A stretch of 64,000 nucleotides of DNA from Saccharospirillum sp965652395 (GCA_965652395.1 CBFGUW010000007.1:62001-126000), one strand, 5' to 3'. Shown: positions 25,316 through 34,537, counted from the stretch's first letter. Numbers and translations are program-made. The notes: generated from the sequence alone by a model not told the origin.

Positions 25316-26779
25316 TCAGGTGGTCAGCGTTCGTAATAGGTTGTTGTAATCTTCATTGATATCCTGAGTCGTCTCGCGCAGTTCCTTCACCTTCCGGCAG
25401 GCATGCAGCACGGTGGTATGGTCGCGCCCGCCAAAGGCTTCGCCTATCTCCGGCAGGCTGTGCTGGGTCAGCTCCTTGGCCAACGCCATCGCCACCTGCC
25501 GCGGCCGGGCGATACTGCGACTGCGACGTTTGGAATGCAGATCGGATATCTTGATTTTGTAGTATTCGGCGACAGTGCGCTGGATGTTATCAATACTGAC
25601 TTGTTTGTCCTGCAAGGCCAAGAGGTCCTTGAGCGACTCTTTAACAAAAGCCGTGTTGATCGCCGCCCCGGTGAACTGGGCATTGGCTACAACCCGCTTG
25701 AGGGCGCCCTCCAGCTCCCGAACATTGGAGCGAATGCGCTGCGCGATAAAGAAAGCGGCATCCGCTGGCAATTTAACCCGGGCCTTTTCGGCCTTTTTCA
25801 TCAGAATCGCCACCCGGGTCTCCAGATCCGGTGGTTCCACCGCGACGGTCAGTCCCCAACCAAACCGGCTTTTCAGACGGTCTTCGAGACCCTCGATTTC
25901 CTTAGGGTAACGGTCACAGGTCAGAATAACCTGCTGATTACCCTCAAGCAGCGCATTAAAGGTGTGGAAAAACTCTTCCTGAGAGCGGTCTTTCTTGGCG
26001 AAGAACTGGATGTCATCGATCAGCAACGCATCCAGGCTGCGATAAAAGCGCTTGAACTCGGCCATGGCGTTCAGCTGCAATGCCTTCACCATATCGGCCA
26101 CGAACCGTTCCGAATGCAGATACACCACCTTAGCGCCCGGATTCTGCTCGACAATGTGGTTACCAATGGCCTGCATCAAGTGCGTTTTACCCAGCCCCAC
26201 GCCCCCATAAATAAACAGCGGGTTGTAAGCGCCACCGGCATTTTCCGCCACCTGTTGACTTGCTGCCAGCGCCAGTTGGTTCGATTTACCCTCAACAAAG
26301 GAGGCAAAGGTGAAACCGGGGTTCAGATAACTCTGGAACTTGCCCTTACCCCGCTGGGACCCTGTGGTCTGCACCTGAACAGGCTCGTTCGCCAGGCGCT
26401 CAGCCACCACAGGCGCAGGCTCCGCTCGGGGAGCTGGGGTTTCTTCAATTGTGGCTGGGGACCGGGGAGCCGAAGGTGCTTCTTCTATATGGGTATGGGA
26501 GGGCTCGCGTACACGCCGGGCCGGTCGCTGTCGTGACGCGCGGGCCTTCACTTCGACGAGGACTTCGGTATCGCTGGCACCGAACTGCCCCATCAGCTCC
26601 TGAATGCGGTGCAGATACTTGTCCCGTACCCAGTTACCCACAAACCGATTGGGAGCCAGCAACACCAGGGCATCGCCGTCCAGCCGGTGGCTGAGCGGGC
26701 GAATCCAGGTATTAAACTGATGCGAAGGTACTTCCCCACGCAGCAGATCAAGACACTGATGCCAGGCAGACTCGGGCAC
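25316..26779 (-). CDS. dnaA: Chromosomal replication initiator DnaA
   Basis: 487 residues from the GTG at 26779 (VPESAWHQCLDLLRGEVPSHQFNTWI), chosen because GGAG is six bases upstream and domain I begins there; the frame is open to 26836. Domain I (1-85) is followed by a long Pro/Ala-rich linker. The AAA+ core has Walker A GGVGLGKTH and Walker B LLIDDIQFF. Domain IV ends with the DnaA-box signature GGRDHTTVLHACRKV. It opens oriC and is normally autoregulated by boxes in the adjacent region. Confidence 0.98.
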   Translation of the reverse strand: MPESAWHQCLDLLRGEVPSHQFNTWIRPLSHRLDGDALVLLAPNRFVGNWVRDKYLHRIQELMGQFGASDTEVLVEVKARASRQRPARRVREPSHTHIEEAPSAPRSPATIEETPAPRAEPAPVVAERLANEPVQVQTTGSQRGKGKFQSYLNPGFTFASFVEGKSNQLALAASQQVAENAGGAYNPLFIYGGVGLGKTHLMQAIGNHIVEQNPGAKVVYLHSERFVADMVKALQLNAMAEFKRFYRSLDALLIDDIQFFAKKDRSQEEFFHTFNALLEGNQQVILTCDRYPKEIEGLEDRLKSRFGWGLTVAVEPPDLETRVAILMKKAEKARVKLPADAAFFIAQRIRSNVRELEGALKRVVANAQFTGAAINTAFVKESLKDLLALQDKQVSIDNIQRTVAEYYKIKISDLHSKRRSRSIARPRQVAMALAKELTQHSLPEIGEAFGGRDHTTVLHACRKVKELRETTQDINEDYNNLLRTLTT

Positions 26780-26836
26780 GGAAACTCCGGATGGGTGGAT
26801 GTAAGCCGGCCATTCTAACTTGCCCACAGCCTCCAT

Positions 26837-27395
26837 GCCAGTTGCCCTAACGCTAAAAAACAGCCTTCTTTATTTATAAAAACAATAACTTATCCACTGT
26901 CCGGCCGTAGCGCCGCTCTTTTTGTGTCGATAACACTGTGCACAAGCAGGCGCGCAACCCTGTGAGTAACCCCATGAACAAAACGGGGATGCAATTTCAG
27001 TGGATAAAACCTCATTCCGTCCACCGTTCCCACACCTGTTCCGCCCAGATCCCTCCCAGGATGCCAAGCAGTAATCAATTAACTAACCTATTGTTTTTAA
27101 AGAACTTTTTTATGTTTTCAACAGAAAATTGGCTGACTAATAATGAATAACAACGCACTATCTCTCAAAACACATCATTCTTTCATTTTTCTTTTCTTTA
27201 TCCCGTTCAACACGGAAAAATCAGGTAAACAACTTTGATCAAAAATCCGTCATTGATCTGTGTCGAGAAAGTCTTTAGAATCCGCCGTCCAATTTCAGAG
27301 CTTCGCTTCACGTCGGAGGATTCGTTCCCACGTTGGAGTGAGTTAAACGCATAACCGGAAGCCTCGCTTCCCCATCACTGGTGTGAGATCAGACT
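26837..27395. other. oriC: Replication origin region (oriC) between dnaA and rpmH
   Basis: The dnaA-rpmH gap is the Pseudomonas oriC position. I see five DnaA-box-like 9-mers, each one base off TTATNCACA: 26890-26898, 26925-26933, 26937-26945, 26961-26969 and 26999-27007. They are followed by an AT-rich stretch (about 27070-27250) suitable for unwinding. Few GATC sites are present. The right end must also contain the rpmH promoter. There is no real ORF. Confidence 0.85.
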
Positions 27396-27530
27396 ATGAA
27401 ACGTACCTTTCAACCCAGCGTACTGAAGCGCAAGCGCACTCACGGTTTCCGTGCCCGCATGGCCACCAAGAACGGTCGCAAGGTTCTGGCTCGTCGCCGC
27501 GCTCGCGGTCGCGCTTCCCTGACCGTTTAA
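27396..27530 (+). CDS. rpmH: Ribosomal protein L34 (bL34)
   Basis: 44 residues, MKRTFQPSVLKRKRTHGFR and ending RARGRASLTV, the full family length. It is the first gene of the rpmH-rnpA-yidC-mnmE run, transcribed away from dnaA across oriC. Confidence 0.98.
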   Translation: MKRTFQPSVLKRKRTHGFRARMATKNGRKVLARRRARGRASLTV

Positions 27531-27550
27531 TCGGCATCACTGCCGATATC

Positions 27551-27931
27551 GTGTCTGCCAACGGACATCCCCGCAGCCATCGTCTGTTAACCGCCGGGGA
27601 TTTCCGTTCGGTCTTCGATCAGGTCGACGCCAAAGCGGCCTGTCCGCAATGTCTTTTTCTGGCACGTCGCTCTTCTACCGGACAAGCCCGTCTCGGTTTC
27701 ATCATCTCCAAGAAAAACGTTCGCCACGCGGTGGATCGTAATCGCATCAAACGCATTGCCCGCGAAGTGTTTCGCCTGAATTACGGGCAATGGCCGCCTC
27801 TCGACATCATCCTGCTGGGCCGCAAGGGGCTGGATGAGCTCTCCAACGAAGAGCTCCACAAGACCTTTCACAAGCTGTTGATGAAAGTGGCCCGTCGTTG
27901 GCAAAAAGAGACAGCCACCGCCACACACTGA
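27551..27931 (+). CDS. rnpA: Ribonuclease P protein component
   Basis: 126 residues from a GTG at 27551, 20 bases after rpmH. The frame remains open upstream through rpmH to 27383, but that part is a shadow of L34. The typical N-terminal HRLLTAGDFRSVFD, then RLGFIISKKNVRHAVDRNRIKRIAREVFR (RNA-binding RNR motif) and DIILLGRKG are present. It binds RNase P RNA for 5' tRNA maturation. The exact start codon is uncertain because no strong ribosome site is visible. Confidence 0.93.
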   Translation: MSANGHPRSHRLLTAGDFRSVFDQVDAKAACPQCLFLARRSSTGQARLGFIISKKNVRHAVDRNRIKRIAREVFRLNYGQWPPLDIILLGRKGLDELSNEELHKTFHKLLMKVARRWQKETATATH

Positions 27932-28123
27932 AATTATCCCCTAAAGCTGGCACAGCGCCTTAATTGGCTAGCAAAAACGGCTTTGGACAGGTACCATTTC
28001 GGCGCTTTTTTACCCAGCCTGGACCTCAGGAAGCGAACTCCTTTTTCCTCTGTCTCTGGTCTCCCTATTCGGATGCCAGCCGCTTCCCACAGCCAGGGTC
28101 AATGATCTGACTGGAACAAGATT

Positions 28124-29818
28124 ATGGATGTGCGTCGTATCGTCTTGATCGCGGGCTTGGCCGTGGTCTCATATCTATTGGTGCTGCAGTGGTCCCAAGA
28201 CTACGCCGAGGCGCCGCCGGAACAGCCCACCAGCAGCCTGAGTGGCGATATTCCGGTAGCCGCTTCGGATACGCCAGTTGCCGCCGGTAGCACCGAATCG
28301 GACGTACCCGAAGCGGCGGTCGGTTCGACGGAGCAGACGACCGCACCTTCCGGTCAAGGCGTTCAGGGCGGGCACATCGAAGTCCATACCGACACCCTGA
28401 ACCTGCGCATCGATTTGAAAGGCGGTGACATCACCTACGCCAGCCTGCCGAAATACCCGTTCCGTGCCGATACACCGGACATCCCCTTCACGCTGCTTGA
28501 GAACAATCAGCGCAACTACGTCGCCATGAGTGGTCTGGTCGGTAAAGACGGCATCGACAGCCAGGGCCGGGCCCAATATCAGGCCGAACAGCAGAACTAC
28601 GAGCTGACCGAAGGCCAGGATGAATTGACCGTCACCCTGACCCACACCACCGAGGCCGGTCAGACGGTCAACAAGATCTTCACCCTGACCCGTGGCGACT
28701 ATCTTGTGAATGTCCGCCATGAGGTGATCAACAACACCGGCGCAGCCATCACTACACAGCAATTCGGCCGTTTGAAGCGTGATGAATCCAGCGACCCGAG
28801 CGCCGGTGGAAACATTGGCATGTCTTCCTATCTCGGTGTGGCCCTCACCACCCCGGATGACCGCTATAAGAAAGTCTCCTTCGGGGATATGGAAGACGGC
28901 GACTTCGCCGGCGTGACCCAGGAAGGCGGTTGGATTGCCTTCCTGCAGCATTATTTCCTGTCCGCCTGGATCCCACCGGCCGAGACATCCAATAAATACA
29001 GCACTTCCTCCAAGGTTCTGAACCAGGAGCGCTTCTATTTCGCGGACGTCCAGACACCGGCCCTGACCGTACAACCCGGTGAAACCGGCTCGACTCAGCT
29101 CGATTTGTATCTCGGTCCGAAAGATCAGGACCACCTGGCGGAAATCTCCCCTCACCTGGAACTGACCGTCGATTACGGCTGGCTCTGGTGGGCCGCGCAG
29201 CCGCTGTTCAAGTTGTTGCAGTTCATGCACAGCCTGACCGGCAACTGGGGCTGGGCGATTGTGTTGATGACACTGACCGTCAAGACACTGCTCTACCCAC
29301 TGACGGCTTCCAGCTATCGTTCCATGGCCAAGATGCGCAAGTTCGCGCCGAAGATGACGCAATTGCGCGAGCAATACGGCGACGACCGTCAGCGTCTCGG
29401 CCAGGAAATGATGAAGCTGTACAAGAAGGAAAAACTGAACCCTATGGGTGGCTGTTTGCCCATCCTGATTCAGATGCCGATCTTCATCGCACTGTACTGG
29501 GTGTTGATGGAAGCCGTGGAGCTGCGTCAGTCGCCCTTCATCTTCTGGATCGAAGACCTGTCGATCAAAGACCCGTTCTTCGTCCTGCCGCTGTTGATGG
29601 GCGCTTCCATGTTCCTGCAGATGCAAATGCAGCAACAACCGAGTATGGACCCGATGCAGGCCCGCATGATGAAAATGATGCCCATCGTTTTCACCTTCAT
29701 GTTCCTCTGGTTCCCGGCCGGTCTTACGCTGTACTGGTTCGTCAACAACGTCACCACCATCGTTCAGCAGTGGCTGGTGAACCGTCAATTTGAAAAAGCC
29801 GATCAGAAGACGACGTGA
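28124..29818 (+). CDS. yidC: Membrane protein insertase YidC
   Basis: 564 residues: N-terminal helix (VLIAGLAVVSYLLVLQW; residues about 5-22), an extended acidic Pro/Thr linker, the periplasmic beta-super-sandwich domain, then the conserved five-helix insertase region with the coiled cytoplasmic hairpin (MAKMRKFAPKMTQLREQYGDDRQ) and NPMGGCLPILIQMPIFIALYWVL. The C-terminus ends NRQFEKADQKTT. It inserts inner-membrane proteins such as oxidase and ATPase subunits. yidD is missing from the 192-base gap after rnpA. mnmE begins within its stop (GTGA). Confidence 0.97.
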   Translation: MDVRRIVLIAGLAVVSYLLVLQWSQDYAEAPPEQPTSSLSGDIPVAASDTPVAAGSTESDVPEAAVGSTEQTTAPSGQGVQGGHIEVHTDTLNLRIDLKGGDITYASLPKYPFRADTPDIPFTLLENNQRNYVAMSGLVGKDGIDSQGRAQYQAEQQNYELTEGQDELTVTLTHTTEAGQTVNKIFTLTRGDYLVNVRHEVINNTGAAITTQQFGRLKRDESSDPSAGGNIGMSSYLGVALTTPDDRYKKVSFGDMEDGDFAGVTQEGGWIAFLQHYFLSAWIPPAETSNKYSTSSKVLNQERFYFADVQTPALTVQPGETGSTQLDLYLGPKDQDHLAEISPHLELTVDYGWLWWAAQPLFKLLQFMHSLTGNWGWAIVLMTLTVKTLLYPLTASSYRSMAKMRKFAPKMTQLREQYGDDRQRLGQEMMKLYKKEKLNPMGGCLPILIQMPIFIALYWVLMEAVELRQSPFIFWIEDLSIKDPFFVLPLLMGASMFLQMQMQQQPSMDPMQARMMKMMPIVFTFMFLWFPAGLTLYWFVNNVTTIVQQWLVNRQFEKADQKTT

Positions 29819-31179
29819 TCGGAGACCGCGATACCATTTGCGCACTGGCCACGCCCCCCGGACGGGGCGGTGTCGGCATAGTGCGGGTATCGGGGGATAA
29901 GGCGGCGGCCATCGCCGCTGCCCTGCTCGGCAGTACTCCCAAACCCCGTTATGCCCACTATGGCCCCTTCTACGATGAAGCCGGTCAGGTGTTGGACGAA
30001 GGCATCGCCCTATATTTCCCCAACCCCCATTCCTTTACCGGTGAAGACGTACTCGAACTGCACGGCCACGGCGGCCCGGTCATTCTGGATCTGCTGATTC
30101 AACGCATTCTTGGCCTGGGTGCCCGTCTGGCTCGTCCCGGTGAATTTTCGGAACGGGCCTTTTTGAACGAAAAGCTCGATCTGGCCCAGGCCGAAGCCAT
30201 CGCCGATCTGATCGACGCTAGCTCGACCGAAGCCGCCCGCTCCGCCGTGCGCTCACTGCAAGGGGCTTTTTCACAGGAAATCCACAAGCTGGTTGAACAA
30301 CTGATCCAGCTCAGAATTTACGTGGAAGCCGCCATCGACTTTCCAGAGGAAGAGATCGATTTTCTCTCCGACGGCAAAGTCCAGGCCGATCTGGAACACA
30401 TCATCGATCAACTGAAAACCGTGCTGAAAACCGCGAACCAGGGCAGTTTGATGCGCGAAGGCATGAGGGTGGTGATCGCCGGTCGACCCAATGCCGGGAA
30501 GAGCAGCCTGCTGAACGCCCTGGCCGGTCAGGAACGGGCCATCGTGACCGATATCGCCGGTACCACCCGGGACGTGTTGCGCGAACATATCCACATCGAT
30601 GGCATGCCATTGCATATCATCGATACGGCCGGTCTGCGTGATGCGCCGGATGAAGTCGAACGCATCGGTGTCGAACGGGCCTGGCAGGAAATCGAACAGG
30701 CCGACCGTATTCTGTTGATGGTCGACGCCACCGAAACCAGTGCGGATGACCCGGAACACATCTGGCCGGATTTTGTGCATCGGTTGCCCGACAACGCACC
30801 GCTGACGGTCGTGCGCAACAAGATCGATCTCAGCGAAGAGTCCCCAGGTTTATCCACAGCAGGTACCGCACCTGTCGTAAGGCTGTCCGCCAAGGGAAAT
30901 CTGGGGCTGGATGCCCTGCGGGATCATCTAAAACAACTGATGGGTTTTGAAGGGAATCACGAAGGAGGTTTCATTGCCCGCCGACGTCATCTTGAAGCTC
31001 TGACTCGGGCGGATGAGGCGCTGCAATCCGGCCTTGACCAATTGTTGGGTGCCGCCGCCGGAGAGTTGCTCGCCGAGGATTTGCGTCAGGCGCAAAACGC
31101 GCTAAATGAGATAACGGGCGAATTCAGTTCCGATGATCTGCTGGGCCGGATATTCTCCAGTTTCTGTATCGGTAAATAA
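29815..31179 (+). CDS. mnmE: tRNA uridine-5-carboxymethylaminomethyl modification GTPase
   Basis: 454 residues from a GTG overlapping the yidC stop. N-terminal formyl-THF-binding domain (ATPPGRGGVGIVRVSG), helical domain, inserted G domain (GRPNAGKSS, DIAGTTRDV, DTAGLR, NKID), and the C-terminal FCIGK whose Cys is the family signature. With MnmG it makes cmnm5 at the tRNA wobble uridine. In most gammaproteobacteria mnmG, rsmG and parAB follow; here they do not. Confidence 0.98.
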   Translation: MIGDRDTICALATPPGRGGVGIVRVSGDKAAAIAAALLGSTPKPRYAHYGPFYDEAGQVLDEGIALYFPNPHSFTGEDVLELHGHGGPVILDLLIQRILGLGARLARPGEFSERAFLNEKLDLAQAEAIADLIDASSTEAARSAVRSLQGAFSQEIHKLVEQLIQLRIYVEAAIDFPEEEIDFLSDGKVQADLEHIIDQLKTVLKTANQGSLMREGMRVVIAGRPNAGKSSLLNALAGQERAIVTDIAGTTRDVLREHIHIDGMPLHIIDTAGLRDAPDEVERIGVERAWQEIEQADRILLMVDATETSADDPEHIWPDFVHRLPDNAPLTVVRNKIDLSEESPGLSTAGTAPVVRLSAKGNLGLDALRDHLKQLMGFEGNHEGGFIARRRHLEALTRADEALQSGLDQLLGAAAGELLAEDLRQAQNALNEITGEFSSDDLLGRIFSSFCIGK

Positions 31180-31589
31180 CACCTTATCCACACTATCTGA
31201 GCGTATTTATTCACAGCTCCTTCCTCAGCGCCCCGGTCAAAAAATCCACCGCCGCCTTAATCTTAGGCACTCGATAGCGCAGCTTCTGGTACAACAGATA
31301 GATCCCGAAATCAGGGTTGCGGGTAATCACCACCGGGTGGGACAGTTGTAACTCAACCAGTTCGCCCTTCTCCAAATGAGAAGACAGCGCCCATTTCGGC
31401 ATCATCAGAATGCCTTTTCCTGCTACAGCTTGCTTCAACAGCCAGCGACCGGCATTGCTGATTGCCACAGCGGGACCTGAGACTTTTATCCACTGGCCAT
31501 CCACCTCGCTCATCCAGGGCGTCGGGCCCTGAGGGGTTTGGAAATAGAGACCCTGGTGCTGACGCAGTTCCAATGGGTGTTGTGGATAA
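30850..31589. promoter_or_regulatory. Cluster of four perfect DnaA boxes
   Basis: Exact matches to TTATNCACA: TTATCCACA at 30850-30858 (inside mnmE), TTATCCACA at 31184-31192 and TTATTCACA at 31207-31215 (across the gap after mnmE), and TGTGGATAA at 31581-31589 (reverse, inside the LysR gene). Such density outside oriC is unusual. Confidence 0.7.
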
Positions 31590-32116
31590 CCGGCTCGTTC
31601 GAGGTAAGCCGGTGCGGCGACCGGCACGAAAGTGTTGTCCATCAGCTTGATGCCGACCACCCGTTCATCCGGGGCGTAGCCGCCGCGAATGGCGAGGTCG
31701 ATGTTGTCTCGTCCCAGCACGCTGAGTTCATCCGTCAGGCGGACTTCCAGCGTGATATCCGGATATCTTTCAGTGAATTGGTCCAATAGGGGCATCAGTA
31801 TGCGTTCGCCAAAACCGGTCATGGCGCTGATGCGCAACCGACCCATGGGTTTGGATTGGTAATGGCTGACGGCTTCGTCGCTGGCGGCCAGACGCTCGAG
31901 GATATCCCGGGCGTTGTCGTAGTAGAGTTGCCCCACTTCTGTGAGCTGAACGCGACGGGTGGATCGTTTCAACAAGGTGGCGCCCAGATGGGCCTCCAGG
32001 TCTGCCACTCGGCGTGACAATGACGAGGGAGGGACGGAAAAATGCTCGGCCGCCCGGCTGAAACTGCCGGTTTCGGCCACACGAACGAAATATTGAAGCG
32101 CGCGTAACTGGTCCAT
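31211..32116 (-). CDS. LysR family transcriptional regulator
   Basis: 301 residues: N-terminal winged helix-turn-helix (LRALQYFVRVAETGSFSRAAEHFSVPPSSLSRRVADLE) and a C-terminal periplasmic-binding-like effector domain. It is divergent from the oxidoreductase gene at 32225 with a 108-base gap, the usual arrangement in which the regulator controls its neighbour in response to an inducer. The effector is unknown. Confidence 0.93.
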   Translation of the reverse strand: MDQLRALQYFVRVAETGSFSRAAEHFSVPPSSLSRRVADLEAHLGATLLKRSTRRVQLTEVGQLYYDNARDILERLAASDEAVSHYQSKPMGRLRISAMTGFGERILMPLLDQFTERYPDITLEVRLTDELSVLGRDNIDLAIRGGYAPDERVVGIKLMDNTFVPVAAPAYLERAGYPQHPLELRQHQGLYFQTPQGPTPWMSEVDGQWIKVSGPAVAISNAGRWLLKQAVAGKGILMMPKWALSSHLEKGELVELQLSHPVVITRNPDFGIYLLYQKLRYRVPKIKAAVDFLTGALRKEL

Positions 32117-32224
32117 GGTCGGTTTTTTGTCGAAAAGACAATAAACCTTAACAGATAGTGCCCTGTTTTATACAGAAACCCGCCCTGATACTCCGCTATG
32201 TCCATACATAAAGGAGTAATACTC

Positions 32225-33220
32225 ATGACAACCTATACTGCTATCAATCTCGTGAAGCGCCCTTCAGGAGGGCCGATCGGCCCTGATTTGTTTGAAAAAG
32301 TGGAAAAAGACATGCCAGAGCCTAAAGACGGTCAGTTTTTGGTCCGTCAGACTCACATGTCTCTCGATCCTGCCATGCTGGGCTGGATGACGCCCGATAC
32401 CGACAGCTATATCCCGCCGGTCGAATTGGGCACGGTCATGCGTTCCAACGGCGTCGGCGAAGTAGTGGCATCGAACCATCCCGATTATCAGGAAGGCGAC
32501 AGGGTGATGGGCTTCTTCGGCTGGCAGGAATATGCATTGAGCCGGGGAGAGGGTGTGAATAAGTTGGATTCCAGCCTACATCCTGAAATGGTCCTCTCGG
32601 TGCTGTCGACTCCGGGTTTGACCGCGACCAAGGGCTTGTTCGACTTTGGCCAGCCCAAGAAAGGCGAAACTCTAATCGTTACCGGGGCGGCGGGGTCCGT
32701 CGGTTCCATTGTCGGTCAACTCGCCAAAGCCGAAGGGCTGAGGGTGATCGGCGTGGCCGGGACCGACGAAAAGTGCGACTGGATCGTGAACACCCTGGGT
32801 TTCGACGGGGCGATCAATTACAAAACTGACGATCTAAGCGCGAAACTGGAAGAGTTGGCTCCGGAAGGCATCGATGTGTTTTTTGAAAACACCGGGGGTG
32901 AGATTCAATCGCTGATCTTCGAGCGTATGAAGGCGCACGGTCGAATTGTGGTGTGTGGGATGATCGCGGATTACACCGGCAAGCCGAAACCCGGCCCGAA
33001 CTGGATTCCGCTCATCAAGAAGCGTTTGACGATCCGGGGTTTCACCCTGCCGGACCATCTGGATGAGGCACCTCAGCTGATGGCGACGCTGACTCCCCAC
33101 CTCCAGGCGGGCAACATTCAGTATCGCAGTCATGTGCTGAAAGGGTTGGATGCCGCCATGACCGGGCTGAACCTGTTCTTCACCGGCGAAAACAAAGGCA
33201 AGCTGATCGTCGAACTCTAA
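32225..33220 (+). CDS. NADPH-dependent alkenal/curcumin-type reductase (zinc-independent MDR family)
   Basis: 331 residues from the ATG at 32225, with AAGGAG ten bases upstream. The N-terminal catalytic part includes MSLDPAMLGWM, and the Rossmann motif is VTGAAGSVGSIVGQLAKAEG. FENTGGE and HGRIVVCGMIADY are typical of the PTGR/CurA branch. These enzymes reduce the double bond of alpha,beta-unsaturated carbonyls, often as detoxification. The divergent LysR gene suggests induction by such electrophiles (inference). Confidence 0.9.
   Translation: MTTYTAINLVKRPSGGPIGPDLFEKVEKDMPEPKDGQFLVRQTHMSLDPAMLGWMTPDTDSYIPPVELGTVMRSNGVGEVVASNHPDYQEGDRVMGFFGWQEYALSRGEGVNKLDSSLHPEMVLSVLSTPGLTATKGLFDFGQPKKGETLIVTGAAGSVGSIVGQLAKAEGLRVIGVAGTDEKCDWIVNTLGFDGAINYKTDDLSAKLEELAPEGIDVFFENTGGEIQSLIFERMKAHGRIVVCGMIADYTGKPKPGPNWIPLIKKRLTIRGFTLPDHLDEAPQLMATLTPHLQAGNIQYRSHVLKGLDAAMTGLNLFFTGENKGKLIVEL
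32554..32562 (-). promoter_or_regulatory. Perfect DnaA box inside the reductase gene
   Basis: TGTGAATAA on the plus strand is TTATTCACA on the minus strand, an exact consensus box, part of the 30.8-34.5 kb group. Confidence 0.5.
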
Positions 33221-33405
33221 GGGCTTTTATTCGAGAGCGATGGTGGGATGCGCCCTGCCATCGTTCGCTTTCAACCCGGCAAAGCAGAATCGACCCGACA
33301 CAGCCTCCAAACAATGCCCTGGAACGAACAATTCCTTTTCAGACTGGACCCGCTTCCCCACAGGTGACAATCTTGCGTCAATTATTTAGCGACAGGATGC
33401 CCACC

Positions 33406-34359
33406 ATGCAATATCTGGAAGAACTGCTTCCCGCCCGGGACGGCCACGAGATCCCGGTCAAAGTCTGGCGACCACGACAGCCCCGTGCTCTATTGGTGAT
33501 TGCCCATGGCATGGCTGAACACGCCAGCCGCTATGCGCCCCTGGCGGAATGGCTGACGGAGCGGGACATCGCCGTGGTGGCGGTGGAGCACCGGGGGCAC
33601 AGCGATCATTGCGAGGATGAAGACCTCGGTCACTACGCCGATCAGGACGGCTGGAACAAGGTGGTGACGGATTTGGACGAGGTGGTGACCTATGCCAAAA
33701 AGCTGGAGCCGGGATGTCCGGTCACGCTCTTCGGTCACAGCATGGGGTCTTTCATCGCCCAGAGTTATATACAGCGGTTTGGCGACCGTTTGGATGCGGT
33801 GATATTGGGGTCCACCAACCGAATCGACCGACCAAAGCTGGTCATGGCCAAACTCCTGGTGGATGTGATCAAGGCGGTGAAAGGACCGCGCCACGTCAGC
33901 CCCTTTATCGAGAACCTGAGCTTTGGTGCTTTTAACAAGTCGTTCAAACCCAACCGGACCACGCACGACTGGTTGAGCCGGGACCCTAACCAGGTCAACG
34001 CCTACATCGAAGATGCCTATTGCGGCTTCGGCTGCACCACCCAGCTCTGGAGCGATTTTCTGGGCGGCATGCTCACGATCAACCCGACTCATTGGCGAAA
34101 AGATCTACCGGTTCATTTTATGTCCGGCACGCAGGATCCGGTGGGTGAAATGGGCAAGGGGATTCGCAAGCACATTGCTGCGGTTGAATCGGCCGGTGTC
34201 ACAGTAGCCTCGGTTCGGCTGTTTGAAGGCGGTCGACATGAGTTGGTGAATGAGATGAACGCCCTTGAAGTGTGGGAGCACTTACTCGGTTGTATTGCCA
34301 TTGGCGCTATTGATGAAAACCGGGCCGACAACACCCAGGTTACTCACAATTCAGGGTAA
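33406..34359 (+). CDS. Alpha/beta hydrolase, monoacylglycerol lipase-like
   Basis: 317 residues from the ATG at 33406 (MQYLEELLPARDGHEIPVKVW), with AGG nine bases upstream; ATG at 33397 and GTG at 33364 are alternatives. Catalytic triad candidates are Ser112 in LFGHSMGSF, Asp in GTQDPVGEM and His in GGRHELVNEM. The early IAHGMAEHASRY is a hallmark of the lysophospholipase/monoglyceride lipase branch (PldB-like). There is no signal peptide, so it acts in the cytoplasm or on the inner membrane. Substrate unknown. Confidence 0.88.
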   Translation: MQYLEELLPARDGHEIPVKVWRPRQPRALLVIAHGMAEHASRYAPLAEWLTERDIAVVAVEHRGHSDHCEDEDLGHYADQDGWNKVVTDLDEVVTYAKKLEPGCPVTLFGHSMGSFIAQSYIQRFGDRLDAVILGSTNRIDRPKLVMAKLLVDVIKAVKGPRHVSPFIENLSFGAFNKSFKPNRTTHDWLSRDPNQVNAYIEDAYCGFGCTTQLWSDFLGGMLTINPTHWRKDLPVHFMSGTQDPVGEMGKGIRKHIAAVESAGVTVASVRLFEGGRHELVNEMNALEVWEHLLGCIAIGAIDENRADNTQVTHNSG

Positions 34360-34406
34360 TAAACCGACCCGCTGAACAGCGCGCCCGCCCCCAGTTATTC
34401 CACATT

Positions 34407-34537
34407 TTATTCACAGGCTTTCCGGTGGGTTGTCCCCACCGGGTGAAACAGCCAGACACCATAATTTACAAGACTTCCAGGATTTTTCGCCCACTCAGGC
34501 TGTCTTAATGGACTATAGTTCTGACAGTTTATTCACA
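34407..34537 (+). promoter_or_regulatory. Two further perfect DnaA boxes flanking the ribA 3' end
   Basis: TTATTCACA at 34407-34415 and again at 34529-34537, same orientation, the second overlapping the last codons of ribA. Between them a hairpin CCGGTGGG-TTGT-CCCCACCGG may terminate transcription from either side. Confidence 0.55.

Noticed and set aside
25403..26536. 377-codon plus-strand open frame opposite dnaA
   Set aside because: Shadow of dnaA with no motif.
27383..27550. N-terminal extension of rnpA through rpmH
   Set aside because: This part is the +2 frame of L34; the RnpA family begins near HRLLTAGDF.
28175..29845. 556-codon minus-strand open frame opposite yidC
   Set aside because: YidC is unmistakable on the plus strand; the antisense product is His/Gln/Arg-rich and matches nothing.
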